Assembly: GCA_900313875.1 (NCBI GenBank)
Contig: OMSY01000130.1
Coordinates: 1 to 7,846 of the forward strand
Direction: 5' to 3'
Length of the DNA stretch: 7,846 bases
From: an uncultured Actinomycetes bacterium
Lineage (GTDB): Bacteria > Actinomycetota > Coriobacteriia > Coriobacteriales > RUG844
In this document: one piece after another, positions 1 through 6,249 of the stretch
How the letters are laid out: each line of letters opens with the position of its first letter
Position numbering within the stretch: the stretch's first letter is position 1
Translations under genes and position numbers: made by a program
Notes under the pieces: generated by a model
Database searches by the model: none
What the model was told of the DNA's origin: nothing
Seen by the model: the letters and a program-made list of their open reading frames with translations, nothing else

Positions 1-365
1 GCCGGGGCCTCGACCGGTGCCTCCATCATCACGACCTTGCCCTTCGCGCCATGCCTCTTGTGGCGGTCGAGGATGCGCGTCTTGTACTTGCGCAGCTGGC
101 GCGTGACCTTGTCGGTCGCCAGGTCGATGGCAGCGTACATGTCCTCCGCAGCCTCCTCGGCTCGGATGACATGGCCCTTGGTGCGCAGGGTGATCTCAGC
201 GACCGCGGAACGCGGGTTCGAGCGGTTCTTCTCGACATGGAGCACCGCCTCTGCGGTCATCGGTTCTATGTCGAAGACCTTCACCGCATTGCCCAACTTC
301 TCCGTGACATACTCCCGAAGCGTGTCGGAAACCTGCATCTTGCGACCAGTTACCTTGAAATCCAT
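1..365 (-). CDS. hpf: Ribosome hibernation promoting factor, 3' end outside window
   Basis: This encodes the N-terminal part of an HPF/RaiA-family protein. The family binds the decoding centre of the 30S subunit in stationary phase or stress and silences ribosomes; long forms also drive 100S dimer formation through a C-terminal domain. About 121 codons are visible. The product begins MDFKVTGRKMQVSDTLREYV and shows the family's beta-alpha-beta-beta-beta-alpha pattern: a 'TEKLGNAVKVFD' helix end, a 'VEKNRSNPRSAVAEITL' strand pair, then 'EAAEDMYAAIDLATDKVTRQLRKYK', the conserved basic helix that contacts rRNA. The reading frame is still open at base 1, inside the linker after residue 110, so a long HPF is likely but its C-terminal domain is not visible. 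The ATG at 365 is preceded by AAAGGGGAC, a good ribosome-binding site. hpf often lies next to comF and secA; here a transporter block separates it from comF. Identification is confident; long versus short form is inference. Confidence 0.9.
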   Translation of the reverse strand, partial: MDFKVTGRKMQVSDTLREYVTEKLGNAVKVFDIEPMTAEAVLHVEKNRSNPRSAVAEITLRTKGHVIRAEEAAEDMYAAIDLATDKVTRQLRKYKTRILDRHKRHGAKGKVVMMEAPVEAP

Positions 366-475
366 AACGTCCCCTTTCAGTGTAACCTCATGCAACCCAT
401 GACATCAGGATACCGCCGATAAGGGTCTCCTGACGGAAAAAGATGCACATGCCCCGAAAAACCACAGAGAACCCA

Positions 476-507
476 AAGGTCCCCTCGGACGATACCGAGG
501 GGACCTT
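476..507 (-). terminator. Hairpin terminator after the ABC transporter operon
   Basis: A perfect 13-bp inverted repeat (476-488 and 495-507) has a 6-nt loop and lies 56 nt beyond the ATPase stop codon, before hpf. Read on the minus strand, the stem is followed by TTTGGG and, about 14 nt later, a TTTTT run. The stem is strong, but the immediate U-tract is poor, so it could be a terminator or an mRNA 3'-end stabiliser. Position and stem strength favour the end of the transporter transcript. The remaining bases to the hpf start (366-475) must hold the hpf promoter unless there is read-through; I saw no convincing -35/-10 pair there. Confidence 0.65.
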
Positions 508-563
508 GTCTTGCATGAACCTTCCGGGAAGATGCACGGGTGTGGGCCTTTCCGGAACCGGCC

Positions 564-1406
564 CTATTCGTGGATATGACCGAGGAAGTCCTTGGTGCGC
601 TCCTCCTTGGGGTTGTCGAACAGCTCGGAGGGGGTCCCTTCCTCGATGATGTAACCATCCGAGAACAGGATCGCACGGTCAGCCACATCACGCGCGAACC
701 CCATCTCATGGGTGACGACGACCATCGTCATACCGCCACGGGCGAGCTCACGCATGACATCGAGCACGCCACGGACCAGCTCGGGGTCGAGCGCGCTCGT
801 GGCCTCGTCGAAGAGCATGACATGCGGGTCCATGGCAAGGGCGCGCGCGATGGCGACGCGCTGTTGCTGGCCACCCGACAGCTGGGAGGGCAGGAAGTCG
901 AGCCGGTCACCGAGCCCGACGCGTTCCAGCTGATGGATCGCGTTGCGTTCGGCCTCCTCCTCGCTGCGCTTGAGGACCTTGCGTTGGGCGAGCATGACGT
1001 TCTTCTTCGCCGACAGATGCGGGAAGAGGTTGAACTGCTGGAACACCATGCCGACGCGCTCGCGGAGCTTGTTGACATCGGTGCCCGGGGCGGTGATCTC
1101 CTGCCCCTCGATGTAGATATGCCCGGATGTCGGCGTCTCGAGCAGGTTGATGCAGCGCAACATGGTCGACTTGCCCGAGCCGGACGGCCCCATCAGGACG
1201 ACCACCTCGCCTTTCGCGACCTCGAAATCGATGCCGCGGAGGACATGGTTGTCACCGAAGGACTTGTGAAGGTCCACGATCTTGACCATGGGGCCATCGT
1301 ACGCGAACTCGGGAGCCTTCTCGACATCCTTGCCGAGCGGTGCCCCGCAGGACGCGCAGGTCTTCGCGGTCTTGTCGTTGACGGCATCACACTTAGGACA
1401 ACGCAC
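564..1406 (-). CDS. Amino-acid ABC transporter ATPase with N-terminal zinc ribbon
   Basis: This is the cytoplasmic ATPase of a polar amino-acid importer (GlnQ/HisP family), 280 residues from a GTG start. Domains in order: residues 3-20 form a zinc-ribbon-like knuckle (CPKC, 10 residues, CASC), then a short linker, then a full ABC domain from residue 40. Visible motifs are Walker [10 protein letters not shown] (73-81), Q-loop Q123, signature LSGGQ (176-180), Walker B VMLFDE (196-201), D-loop SALD (204-207) and switch H233, so it should be an active ATPase. The GTG at 1406 is preferred because GGGAGG lies 5 nt upstream. The longer frame to 1451 starts without such a site, and the internal ATG at 1289, which would give the usual 240-residue family length, also lacks one. 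The start overlaps the permease stop by 14 nt, implying translational coupling. The zinc ribbon is not usual for this family; its role is unknown. Substrate not determinable. Confidence 0.93.
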   Translation of the reverse strand: MRCPKCDAVNDKTAKTCASCGAPLGKDVEKAPEFAYDGPMVKIVDLHKSFGDNHVLRGIDFEVAKGEVVVLMGPSGSGKSTMLRCINLLETPTSGHIYIEGQEITAPGTDVNKLRERVGMVFQQFNLFPHLSAKKNVMLAQRKVLKRSEEEAERNAIHQLERVGLGDRLDFLPSQLSGGQQQRVAIARALAMDPHVMLFDEATSALDPELVRGVLDVMRELARGGMTMVVVTHEMGFARDVADRAILFSDGYIIEEGTPSELFDNPKEERTKDFLGHIHE

Positions 1407-2901
1407 GGGGACCTCCCTTCGTCGAACCCTGCGCAACGAACCCCACGGCATGACCGGCGGCGCCCGCAGAACCGGACAGGCTGCCCGATGTCACGAGCCC
1501 GACCTGTGCGGTCTCGGCCTGCATCGCCATGGCGGACTGCTTCGCAGCACGCTTCGTCTTGCGGCGCTTCCTGGTATCGCCTGCATTGGAGGAAGCGGAA
1601 CCGTCGCCGCGTGCGACCCGCTGCTCGACCTTGTTGACGAGGCGGATGAGCGGCAGCGTGACGATGAGGTAATACCCCGCCGCCACGATGTAGGGCGTGA
1701 TGTTGCCCGTGTTGGCGGTGATGGACTTCGCGAACATCATGAGCTCCATGACGCCTACCGCGGAGAGCAGCGAGGAGTCCTTGTAGAGCAGGATGAACTC
1801 GGAGGTCATCGTCGGGATGACGCGGCGTACCGTCTGCGGGATGATGACGTTGAACATCGTCTGCGACTTGCTCATGCCCAACGACCAGGCGGCCTCGAAC
1901 TGCCCCTTGGGGATGGACTGGATACCCGCCCTGAAGATCTCACAGAGATAAGCGGACGAGTTGATGGCGAGCACGCACACACCGAGCACGTAGTTGTTGA
2001 TCTGGATACCCATGAGCGGGAGACCGAAGAATGCGATGTAGATCTGCAGGAACAACGGCGTACCACGGATGACGTTGACGTAGACGGCGGCGATGAAATG
2101 CAGGATCCGGCTGTGCGAGATCTTCATGAAGGAGAACCCGAGGCCGATGGGGATCGCAAGCGGGAACCCGATGAAGACGAGCATGAGCGCACGCAGCCAC
2201 CCGAAGAACAGCGAGGGGATCGACGAGACGATGAGCTGAGGCTTGAGGAACGTGCCGAGGAACTTGTTGGAGTTCCAGGCCTTGCACCACTCGGCGTTGT
2301 CAAGGGCACCGACGATGCGCTCGGTCGTGGTGACCTGCACCACGGAGATGGCGGGAGAATCCTGAAGCGCACTCGTCTGACCCTGCTGGTCGGTATACGT
2401 ACCCGTGAGGACGACATCCCCACCATGTGCGGGCAGGGAGACCGCCTGCATCTCGAGACGCAGGGTGGTTCCCGAGGGAACCGGCGTGGTGAACGTCACA
2501 TCGAGGGCCTTGTCGGAGAAGGAGGATTCGGAGGTGACCTCCAGCCTGTTCAGCCCCTCGAGTGCCGTGACCTTGAGATATGCCTCATCGAGGTCGCATC
2601 CGCTGGGAAAATCGATGTGCATCGCCGTGATCTGCTCGTCTGCACCGACCGAACCCTCCCACGTGATGCGGGTAGGGATGCCGCCGAGCACCGCGTTCCC
2701 GGACCCGGTCTCGTTGCTGCGGGCCGTCGTCGAGTTGGTCGTCAGGCCGAAGGCAGCGGTGGGGATGCAGAGCATGGCCACGAGCAGCAGCGAGAAGAAC
2801 CGCGCCAGGCGATGGGAGGTACTGGTCTTGCGCACACGACCACCGGCAGGAATCCTGCCGGTGGTCCCTACGTGCGCTTCTCGATAACTGGAAGCAATCA
2901 C
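1393..2901 (-). CDS. Amino-acid ABC transporter permease with extracytoplasmic domain
   Basis: This is the membrane permease of a HisM/GlnP-type importer, unusually long at 502 residues (typical members have about 220-250). From the GTG at 2901: residues 24-51 form a signal peptide or signal anchor (basic start, then [18 protein letters not shown]). Residues about 55-200 are a predicted beta-rich, serine/threonine-rich extracytoplasmic region I do not recognise. Residues about 228-422 are the permease core, with the family hallmark [16 protein letters not shown] (274-289) and the EAA loop around [11 protein letters not shown] (334-344), which docks on the ATPase. Residues about 431-502 are a tail with a basic patch ([11 protein letters not shown]) and then Gly/Ala/Ser. 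The start is uncertain: the site before GTG 2901 is weak (AAAGAGAG), and an in-frame GTG at 2835 would begin directly at [14 protein letters not shown], a cleaner signal peptide. It lies 39 nt after a binding-protein gene and overlaps the ATPase gene. Core function is confident; the extra domain's role is unknown. Confidence 0.9.
   Translation of the reverse strand: MIASSYREAHVGTTGRIPAGGRVRKTSTSHRLARFFSLLLVAMLCIPTAAFGLTTNSTTARSNETGSGNAVLGGIPTRITWEGSVGADEQITAMHIDFPSGCDLDEAYLKVTALEGLNRLEVTSESSFSDKALDVTFTTPVPSGTTLRLEMQAVSLPAHGGDVVLTGTYTDQQGQTSALQDSPAISVVQVTTTERIVGALDNAEWCKAWNSNKFLGTFLKPQLIVSSIPSLFFGWLRALMLVFIGFPLAIPIGLGFSFMKISHSRILHFIAAVYVNVIRGTPLFLQIYIAFFGLPLMGIQINNYVLGVCVLAINSSAYLCEIFRAGIQSIPKGQFEAAWSLGMSKSQTMFNVIIPQTVRRVIPTMTSEFILLYKDSSLLSAVGVMELMMFAKSITANTGNITPYIVAAGYYLIVTLPLIRLVNKVEQRVARGDGSASSNAGDTRKRRKTKRAAKQSAMAMQAETAQVGLVTSGSLSGSAGAAGHAVGFVAQGSTKGGPRALS
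2838..2866. repeat. Perfect 14-bp inverted repeat at the permease gene start
   Basis: Arms GACCACCGGCAGGA (2838-2851) and TCCTGCCGGTGGTC (2853-2866) surround one base. As RNA this gives a 13-bp, very GC-rich stem with a 3-nt loop. It lies 75 nt after the first binding-protein stop, between the two candidate permease starts (2901 and 2835), so it is either the first codons of the permease or its leader. No U-tract follows on either strand, so it is not a simple intrinsic terminator. A hairpin just after a binding-protein gene is a known way to stabilise the upstream message and lower permease expression; that role here is inference. Confidence 0.8.
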
Positions 2902-2940
2902 GTGTGTCTCTCTTTCAGAGCATGTGAATCAGCTGTCGGT

Positions 2941-3741
2941 CTAGCCGAAGTAATCAGCGTACTTGTCCATGATCTTCTGGTAGGTACCATCGGACTTCAT
3001 CTCGCCGAGAGCCTTGTTGATGGCGTCCTTGAGGGCGGTGTTGTCCTTGCTGACGACGATACCGTACTGCTCACCGGTCGGAACCTCCTGGATGACATCG
3101 GCATCGGGGAAGCTCTGCATGATGACGGACTTCGCGGTCGGGAGGTCGAGGACGATGCCCTCGACCTGACCGGACTGCAGCGCCTCGAAGCAGTCGGTGG
3201 CAGCATCCAGCGGAACCATCTGGACACCGGGGATGTTCTCCTCGGCCCAGGTCTGACCCGTGGTACCGGACTGTGCGGCGACCTTCTTGTCAGCAAGGTC
3301 GGCAGCACTCGTATACCCCGAGCTCTTCAGCGCGACGACACCCTGGTTCGAATCGAAGTAGGAATCCGTGAAGGCGATCTCCTTGGCACGCTCCTCGTTG
3401 ATGGTGAAGGAGGAGACGCCGATGTCCGCCTTGCCGCCGGACTTGATCGTGGTGATGATCGTGTCGAACTTCTGGGGCTCGAGGTAGTTGACCTGGAGAC
3501 CCATCTTGCTGGCGATGGCCTCGCAGAGGTCGTACTCGAAGCCCTCGGGCTTGTCACCGTTGAGCTGGATGAACGGCGGATAGTCGCAGTCGGAGATGAC
3601 GGTGAGCTTGCCATCGTTGACCAGTTTGAGACCGCTCTTCGAGGACGAGCCGCAGCCGGTGAGCGCAAGCATGCCCATCATGCATGCCATCGCGAGCGCA
3701 AGCACCGCGATGAGCGCTGTCCTTCTCTTCTGTTGCTTCAT
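2941..3741 (-). CDS. Amino-acid-binding lipoprotein (SBP family 3), paralogue 1
   Basis: This is an extracytoplasmic solute-binding lipoprotein that would deliver an amino acid to the downstream permease; 266 residues from the ATG at 3741. That start has AAGGAGG six nt upstream and gives a normal lipoprotein signal: MKQQKRR, a hydrophobic core, then lipobox LTGC with Cys30 as the lipidated residue. The mature part is a complete family-3 binding fold. The first lobe has SDCDYPPF (50-57) and GFEYDLCEAIASKMG. The usual carboxylate-binding arginine is R118 in INEERAKEI, followed by the FDSNQG hinge-side strand. The second lobe has GTTGQTW and TDCFEALQSGQVEGIVLDLP. It is about 70-75% identical by eye to the adjacent paralogue. 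It lies 122 nt after that gene and 39 nt before the permease, so it is probably in the same transcript. The ligand (polar or basic amino acid, cystine) cannot be assigned from sequence alone. Confidence 0.93.
   Translation of the reverse strand: MKQQKRRTALIAVLALAMACMMGMLALTGCGSSSKSGLKLVNDGKLTVISDCDYPPFIQLNGDKPEGFEYDLCEAIASKMGLQVNYLEPQKFDTIITTIKSGGKADIGVSSFTINEERAKEIAFTDSYFDSNQGVVALKSSGYTSAADLADKKVAAQSGTTGQTWAEENIPGVQMVPLDAATDCFEALQSGQVEGIVLDLPTAKSVIMQSFPDADVIQEVPTGEQYGIVVSKDNTALKDAINKALGEMKSDGTYQKIMDKYADYFG
3391..3543. repeat. Near-identical 153-nt segment shared by the twin lipoprotein genes (copy 1)
   Basis: This segment matches 4308-4460 at a constant offset of 917 bases, with only four mismatches in 153 positions by direct comparison, including silent sites. 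It encodes the core of the first lobe through the R118 region. The flanking parts of the two genes are clearly more diverged. This is the signature of a tandem duplication homogenised locally, probably by gene conversion. Confidence 0.85.
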
Positions 3742-3850
3742 GACACCCTCCTTGTCTTCAAGTCCCCCGGGCACCTTTTGCCCTTGCAGGCCGCGCCTGC
3801 ATCCTCAGGGACTGGCAACCATGGTCTGGGGCCGCTTCGGACCCCGGTCG

Positions 3851-3870
3851 AAAAAACCAGCTCCTACTGG
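3851..3870 (-). terminator. Weak terminator-like hairpin with T6 between the twin lipoprotein genes
   Basis: On the minus strand the end of the upstream lipoprotein gene reads CCAGT-AGGA-GCTGG (3870-3857), a 5-bp stem including one G·T pair, followed at once by six T (3856-3851). The stem overlaps the TAG stop codon. A second small GC hairpin follows at 3845-3828 (GGGG/CCCC and CCG/CGG with one bulge). The stem is too short for confident termination; partial attenuation or an mRNA boundary is possible. The rest of the 122-nt gap shows no clear promoter. Confidence 0.25.
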
Positions 3871-4670
3871 AACCCGTACTTGTCCATGAGCTTCTGGTAG
3901 GTACCATCGGCCTTGACCTCGCCCAGGGCCTTGTTGACGGCGTCCTTGAGGGCGGTGTTGTCCTTGCTGATGACCATGCCGTACTGCTCACCGGTCGGGA
4001 TCTCCAGGATGACCTTGGCATCGGGATAGCTCATCTTGATATCGTTCTGGGCGACGGGGAGGTCGAGGCAGATACCGTCGACCTGACCGGACTGCAGCGC
4101 CTCGAAGCAGTCGGTGGCGGTGTCGAGCGGGACGATCTGGGCACCGGAGATGTTCTCATTGGCCCACTCCTCGCCCGTGGTACCGGACTGCGCGGCGACC
4201 TTCTTGTCCGCAAGACCGTCGGTACCCTCGATGCCCGAGTCGCTCATGACGACGAGACCCTGGTTCGAGTCGAAGTAAGCATCGCTGAAGTCGATCTCCT
4301 TGGCACGTTCCTCGTTGATGGTGAAGCAGGAGACGCCGATGTCCGCCTTGCCGCCGGACTTGATCGTGGTGACGATCGTGTCGAACTTCTGGGGCTCGAG
4401 GTAGTTGACCTGGAGACCCATCTTGCCGGCGATGGCCTCGCAGAGGTCGTACTCGAAGCCCGCGGCATGACCGTTGTCAAGCGTGGTGAAGGGAGGATAG
4501 TCACAGTCGGACAGGACCGTGAGCTTGCCGCTGTTCACGAGCTTGAGGTCGTTCGCCTTCGAGCCACCCGAGGACGAACCGCCACACCCGGTGAGAGCGA
4601 GTGCACCCAGCGCAACCGCCATCACGAGCGCGAGCAGGACCATCATCATGCTGTTCTTCTGTCGTTTCAT
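3864..4670 (-). CDS. Amino-acid-binding lipoprotein (SBP family 3), paralogue 2
   Basis: This is a second family-3 solute-binding lipoprotein, the first gene of the transporter operon; 268 residues. The ATG at 4670 is chosen because AAGGGAG lies six nt upstream. The ATG two codons earlier abuts that site, and the longer frame to 4697 has no site. Signal: MKRQKNS, a Met/Leu/Ala hydrophobic core, lipobox LTGC with Cys29. The mature domain has SDCDYPPF (54-61), GFEYDLCEAIAGKMG, carboxylate-binding R122 in INEERAKEI, and TDCFEALQSGQVDGICLDLP. It differs from paralogue 1 mainly after the first lobe core, at the N-terminal linker (GGSSSGGSKAND) and at the C-terminus, which ends KYGFQ rather than KYADYFG. 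It has two extra cysteines, C115 and the one in GICLDLP. Twin binding proteins on one permease usually broaden the substrate range; whether both serve this permease is inference. Confidence 0.93.
   Translation of the reverse strand: MKRQKNSMMMVLLALVMAVALGALALTGCGGSSSGGSKANDLKLVNSGKLTVLSDCDYPPFTTLDNGHAAGFEYDLCEAIAGKMGLQVNYLEPQKFDTIVTTIKSGGKADIGVSCFTINEERAKEIDFSDAYFDSNQGLVVMSDSGIEGTDGLADKKVAAQSGTTGEEWANENISGAQIVPLDTATDCFEALQSGQVDGICLDLPVAQNDIKMSYPDAKVILEIPTGEQYGMVISKDNTALKDAVNKALGEVKADGTYQKLMDKYGFQ
4308..4460. repeat. Near-identical 153-nt segment shared by the twin lipoprotein genes (copy 2)
   Basis: Partner of 3391-3543, same orientation. One of the four differences changes the serine at paralogue 1 residue 111 to cysteine (C115) in this copy; another changes Ile to Val and a third Ser to Gly. 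Confidence 0.85.
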
Positions 4671-4844
4671 ACGCATCTCCCTTGTCAAGAGCCTCATCGG
4701 GCGTCGTTCTTGCCCGTATATCCTATGACGAGTATCGCCATTCCCATGGCGCAGCGCAATCGCCTATCGGCTAAACATCGTGCTTTTATGCATCCATGCA
4801 ACATGATTCATGCATATTCAACAGTATATATGCTCTTGCAAGAG
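4671..4844 (-). promoter_or_regulatory. AT-rich leader and presumed promoter/operator of the transporter operon
   Basis: Between the terminator of the orphan lipoprotein gene and the transporter operon, this stretch is much richer in A+T around 4780-4845 than the rest of the window, as expected of a promoter. It contains a perfect 12-bp palindrome CTCTTGCAAGAG (4833-4844), ATGCAT at 4788-4793 and again at 4810-4815 with CATG repeats between, and CGCCAT-TCCC-ATGGCG (4736-4751). Possible -10 elements on the minus strand are TATACT near 4825 and CATAAA near 4787, but neither has a good -35 at the right distance, so I do not name a promoter. The palindromes are candidate regulator sites; no known operator consensus fits. 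Confidence 0.45.
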
Positions 4845-4877
4845 TAAATGCCCTGAACTTCGTGTTCAGGGCATTTA
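4845..4877 (-). terminator. Strong hairpin terminator after the orphan lipoprotein gene
   Basis: A perfect 14-bp stem, TAAATGCCCTGAAC (4845-4858) and GTTCAGGGCATTTA (4864-4877), has the 5-nt loop TTCGT. It begins 45 nt beyond the stop codon at 4923. The A/T base of the stem provides an ATTTA 3' side on the minus strand, and the symmetry means it could also stop plus-strand transcripts. It separates the orphan lipoprotein from the transporter operon as independent transcription units. Confidence 0.85.
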
Positions 4878-4922
4878 TAGCGTTTCAGGTACGTCGAAAC
4901 CCGTAAATGGTGCAGGTACCCG

Positions 4923-5867
4923 CTATGCCTCGTCCGATTCGGCGCCCGCCTCATCACCACCGGAATCATCCGATCCGCCATCATCCGTGTTGGTCGGGGG
5001 CAGCGTGACCGAGGAGGAGGAGATGCTGAGCGGACTGCCGATCCACCCGCTGACGATCAGGTTGATGGTGCCGTTCTGGGAAAGGGTCGACAACGCGGAG
5101 GAAACCGCCTGCTGGAGCTCGACATTGTCGTTCGCAACACCCGCGCCGATCTCGTGCACCGCCTCGATCGGGCAGAAGTACACGATGTCGTCGTAGGAGT
5201 TCGCGCTGTAGCTCCCGACCACACCACTCGCCGCAACGAACTGCACGGACCCGTCCTCGAGCGAGGCGAAGGCGTCCGACAGGGTGTCCTTCTCGACGAG
5301 CGAGGTCGTACCGTAGAGCGTGCCTGCCAGCTGAGCTGCCGCACGACCCTTCTGAGCTGCTATCTGCTTGCCCTGTGCGGCGGTGTAGTCACCCGTGACG
5401 CTGGGCTTGCCGTCCTTCGCGTTGCCGTCGACGACGAACAGCGAGACCGCATCGGACATGTACGTACCCGCATAGGTGGCGATCGAGTTGACGGAATCGT
5501 TGCGGTCGAAGCTCAGGAACACGTCGCACTTCTTGTTGGCAACCGCATTCGGGCCGCCACCGGTGCCGACGTCGACGAAAGCCGCCTTGAGACCGAGCTC
5601 CTGGGCAAGCGCGGCACCGACATCCGCATCGATACCGATCACGCGCCCTCCGCTCTCACCGGCAAACGGTGCAGCAGAGTAGTCGAGGCCAATGGTCAGC
5701 GTCCCCTCCTTGACAAGGTGGCCTGCGTCGACCTTGGGGGTGAGCTCGGGCGCGGGAGCCTGGCTCGGCGCAAGCTTCGGGATGTTGGAACACCCCGTCA
5801 TGCAGAACGCCAGTCCCATGGCGCACAGAACCGACAGAAGCCGGGTGGCTAACTTGGTGCGTTTCAT
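4923..5867 (-). CDS. Divergent solute-binding-like lipoprotein, orphan
   Basis: A 314-residue lipoprotein with a family-3 solute-binding fold but poorly conserved ligand residues. The ATG at 5867 has AAGGAG seven nt upstream. Signal: MKRTKLATR, a hydrophobic core, lipobox MTGC with Cys26, then a Pro/Ala-rich linker (28-45). The fold is recognisable from TLTIGLDYSAAPF (56-68), VIGIDADVGAALAQELG (76-92) and a second lobe with a GRAAAQLAGTLYG loop. The usual carboxylate-binding arginine motif (ERAK) is absent. At that place the sequence reads SFDRNDSVNSIATYAGTY; R122 might substitute. The second-lobe aspartate in the usual 'GQVDGxxxD' motif is replaced by GSVQFVAASG. The C-terminal 25 residues are strongly acidic (Asp/Glu/Gly/Ser). 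It is flanked by its own terminator and a long leader, with no permease of its own. It might present an unusual ligand to the neighbouring permease, or act as a sensor or decoy; unproven. Confidence 0.85.
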   Translation of the reverse strand: MKRTKLATRLLSVLCAMGLAFCMTGCSNIPKLAPSQAPAPELTPKVDAGHLVKEGTLTIGLDYSAAPFAGESGGRVIGIDADVGAALAQELGLKAAFVDVGTGGGPNAVANKKCDVFLSFDRNDSVNSIATYAGTYMSDAVSLFVVDGNAKDGKPSVTGDYTAAQGKQIAAQKGRAAAQLAGTLYGTTSLVEKDTLSDAFASLEDGSVQFVAASGVVGSYSANSYDDIVYFCPIEAVHEIGAGVANDNVELQQAVSSALSTLSQNGTINLIVSGWIGSPLSISSSSVTLPPTNTDDGGSDDSGGDEAGAESDEA

Positions 5868-6249
5868 TGGCTCTCCTTATCGCTGCTGCATTCAGTCGGT
5901 GCCCTTCCAGCCGACCTGGTCTTTGACCCCACACTCGCATACCGGGACGGTCGCTTCGGCTCGCGCCTCACTACTGGTCCTCTCGCCCGGAGGGCGGGAT
6001 GCCCTCATCACGGACGGTACGACTTACCCCTAAGATGCGCCATGCTCGATCCCGGGAGACCGGGAAGTTACGTGGATCCTTTCGACCGCATCTGCCTTGG
6101 ACTAGGATGCGTGCGCATCCGCAACCACGGACCTGGAAGGACAGCTGTATCAGTTTACCAGAACGGTTCGCTTGCCACCATACACATGAGGAAAACGGAC
6201 CACGAAGACGGCCTCTGCGCATGCCAATGCTCCTCGGCGCGGCCAAATC
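5868..6249 (-). other. 382-nt non-coding leader region with several hairpins
   Basis: No credible gene lies between the comF-family stop and the orphan lipoprotein start. On the minus strand a possible extended -10 TGGTAAACT (6160-6152) would give a leader of about 285 nt, but its -35 is poor. The leader holds small inverted repeats: GGATGCG/CGCATCC (6105-6120), TCCCGG/CCGGGA with loop GAGA (6050-6065), CGCCC/GGGCG (5984-5996), ACCG/CGGT (5941-5951) and GTCGG/CCGAC (5895-5899 and 5911-5915). I compared it by eye with T-box, SAM, glycine, lysine, cobalamin and c-di-AMP/GMP elements, RNase P, SRP RNA and tRNA features and saw no match. It may be a structured 5' untranslated region or simply GC-rich spacer. 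Confidence 0.4.

Noticed and set aside
540..1637. 365-residue open frame on the plus strand
   Set aside because: It is the antisense shadow of the ATPase gene, with no recognisable domain and no good ribosome-binding site.
1282..3900. 872-residue open frame on the plus strand
   Set aside because: It runs antisense across the ATPase start, the permease and the first lipoprotein gene, all of which have clear family motifs on the minus strand. Its product is low-complexity, rich in Arg/Asp/Glu/Gly, with no domain. It is an artefact of GC-rich codon bias.
4806..4820. ArgR-type operator suggested by GATTCA and ATTCA
   Set aside because: The two half-sites are direct rather than inverted repeats, so they do not form an ARG box.
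5154..5852. 232-residue open frame on the plus strand
   Set aside because: It is antisense to the orphan lipoprotein gene, which has a signal peptide, lipobox and ribosome-binding site.
5971..6246. 91-residue minus-strand frame just after comF
   Set aside because: It would need a TTG start without a ribosome-binding site, and its product (Arg/Gly/Cys-rich) resembles no family. The stretch is better read as a non-coding leader.
5868..6249. tRNA, T-box or known riboswitch in the long gap
   Set aside because: I looked for tRNA arms, the T-box AGGGUGGNACCGCG element and riboswitch core motifs by eye and found none.
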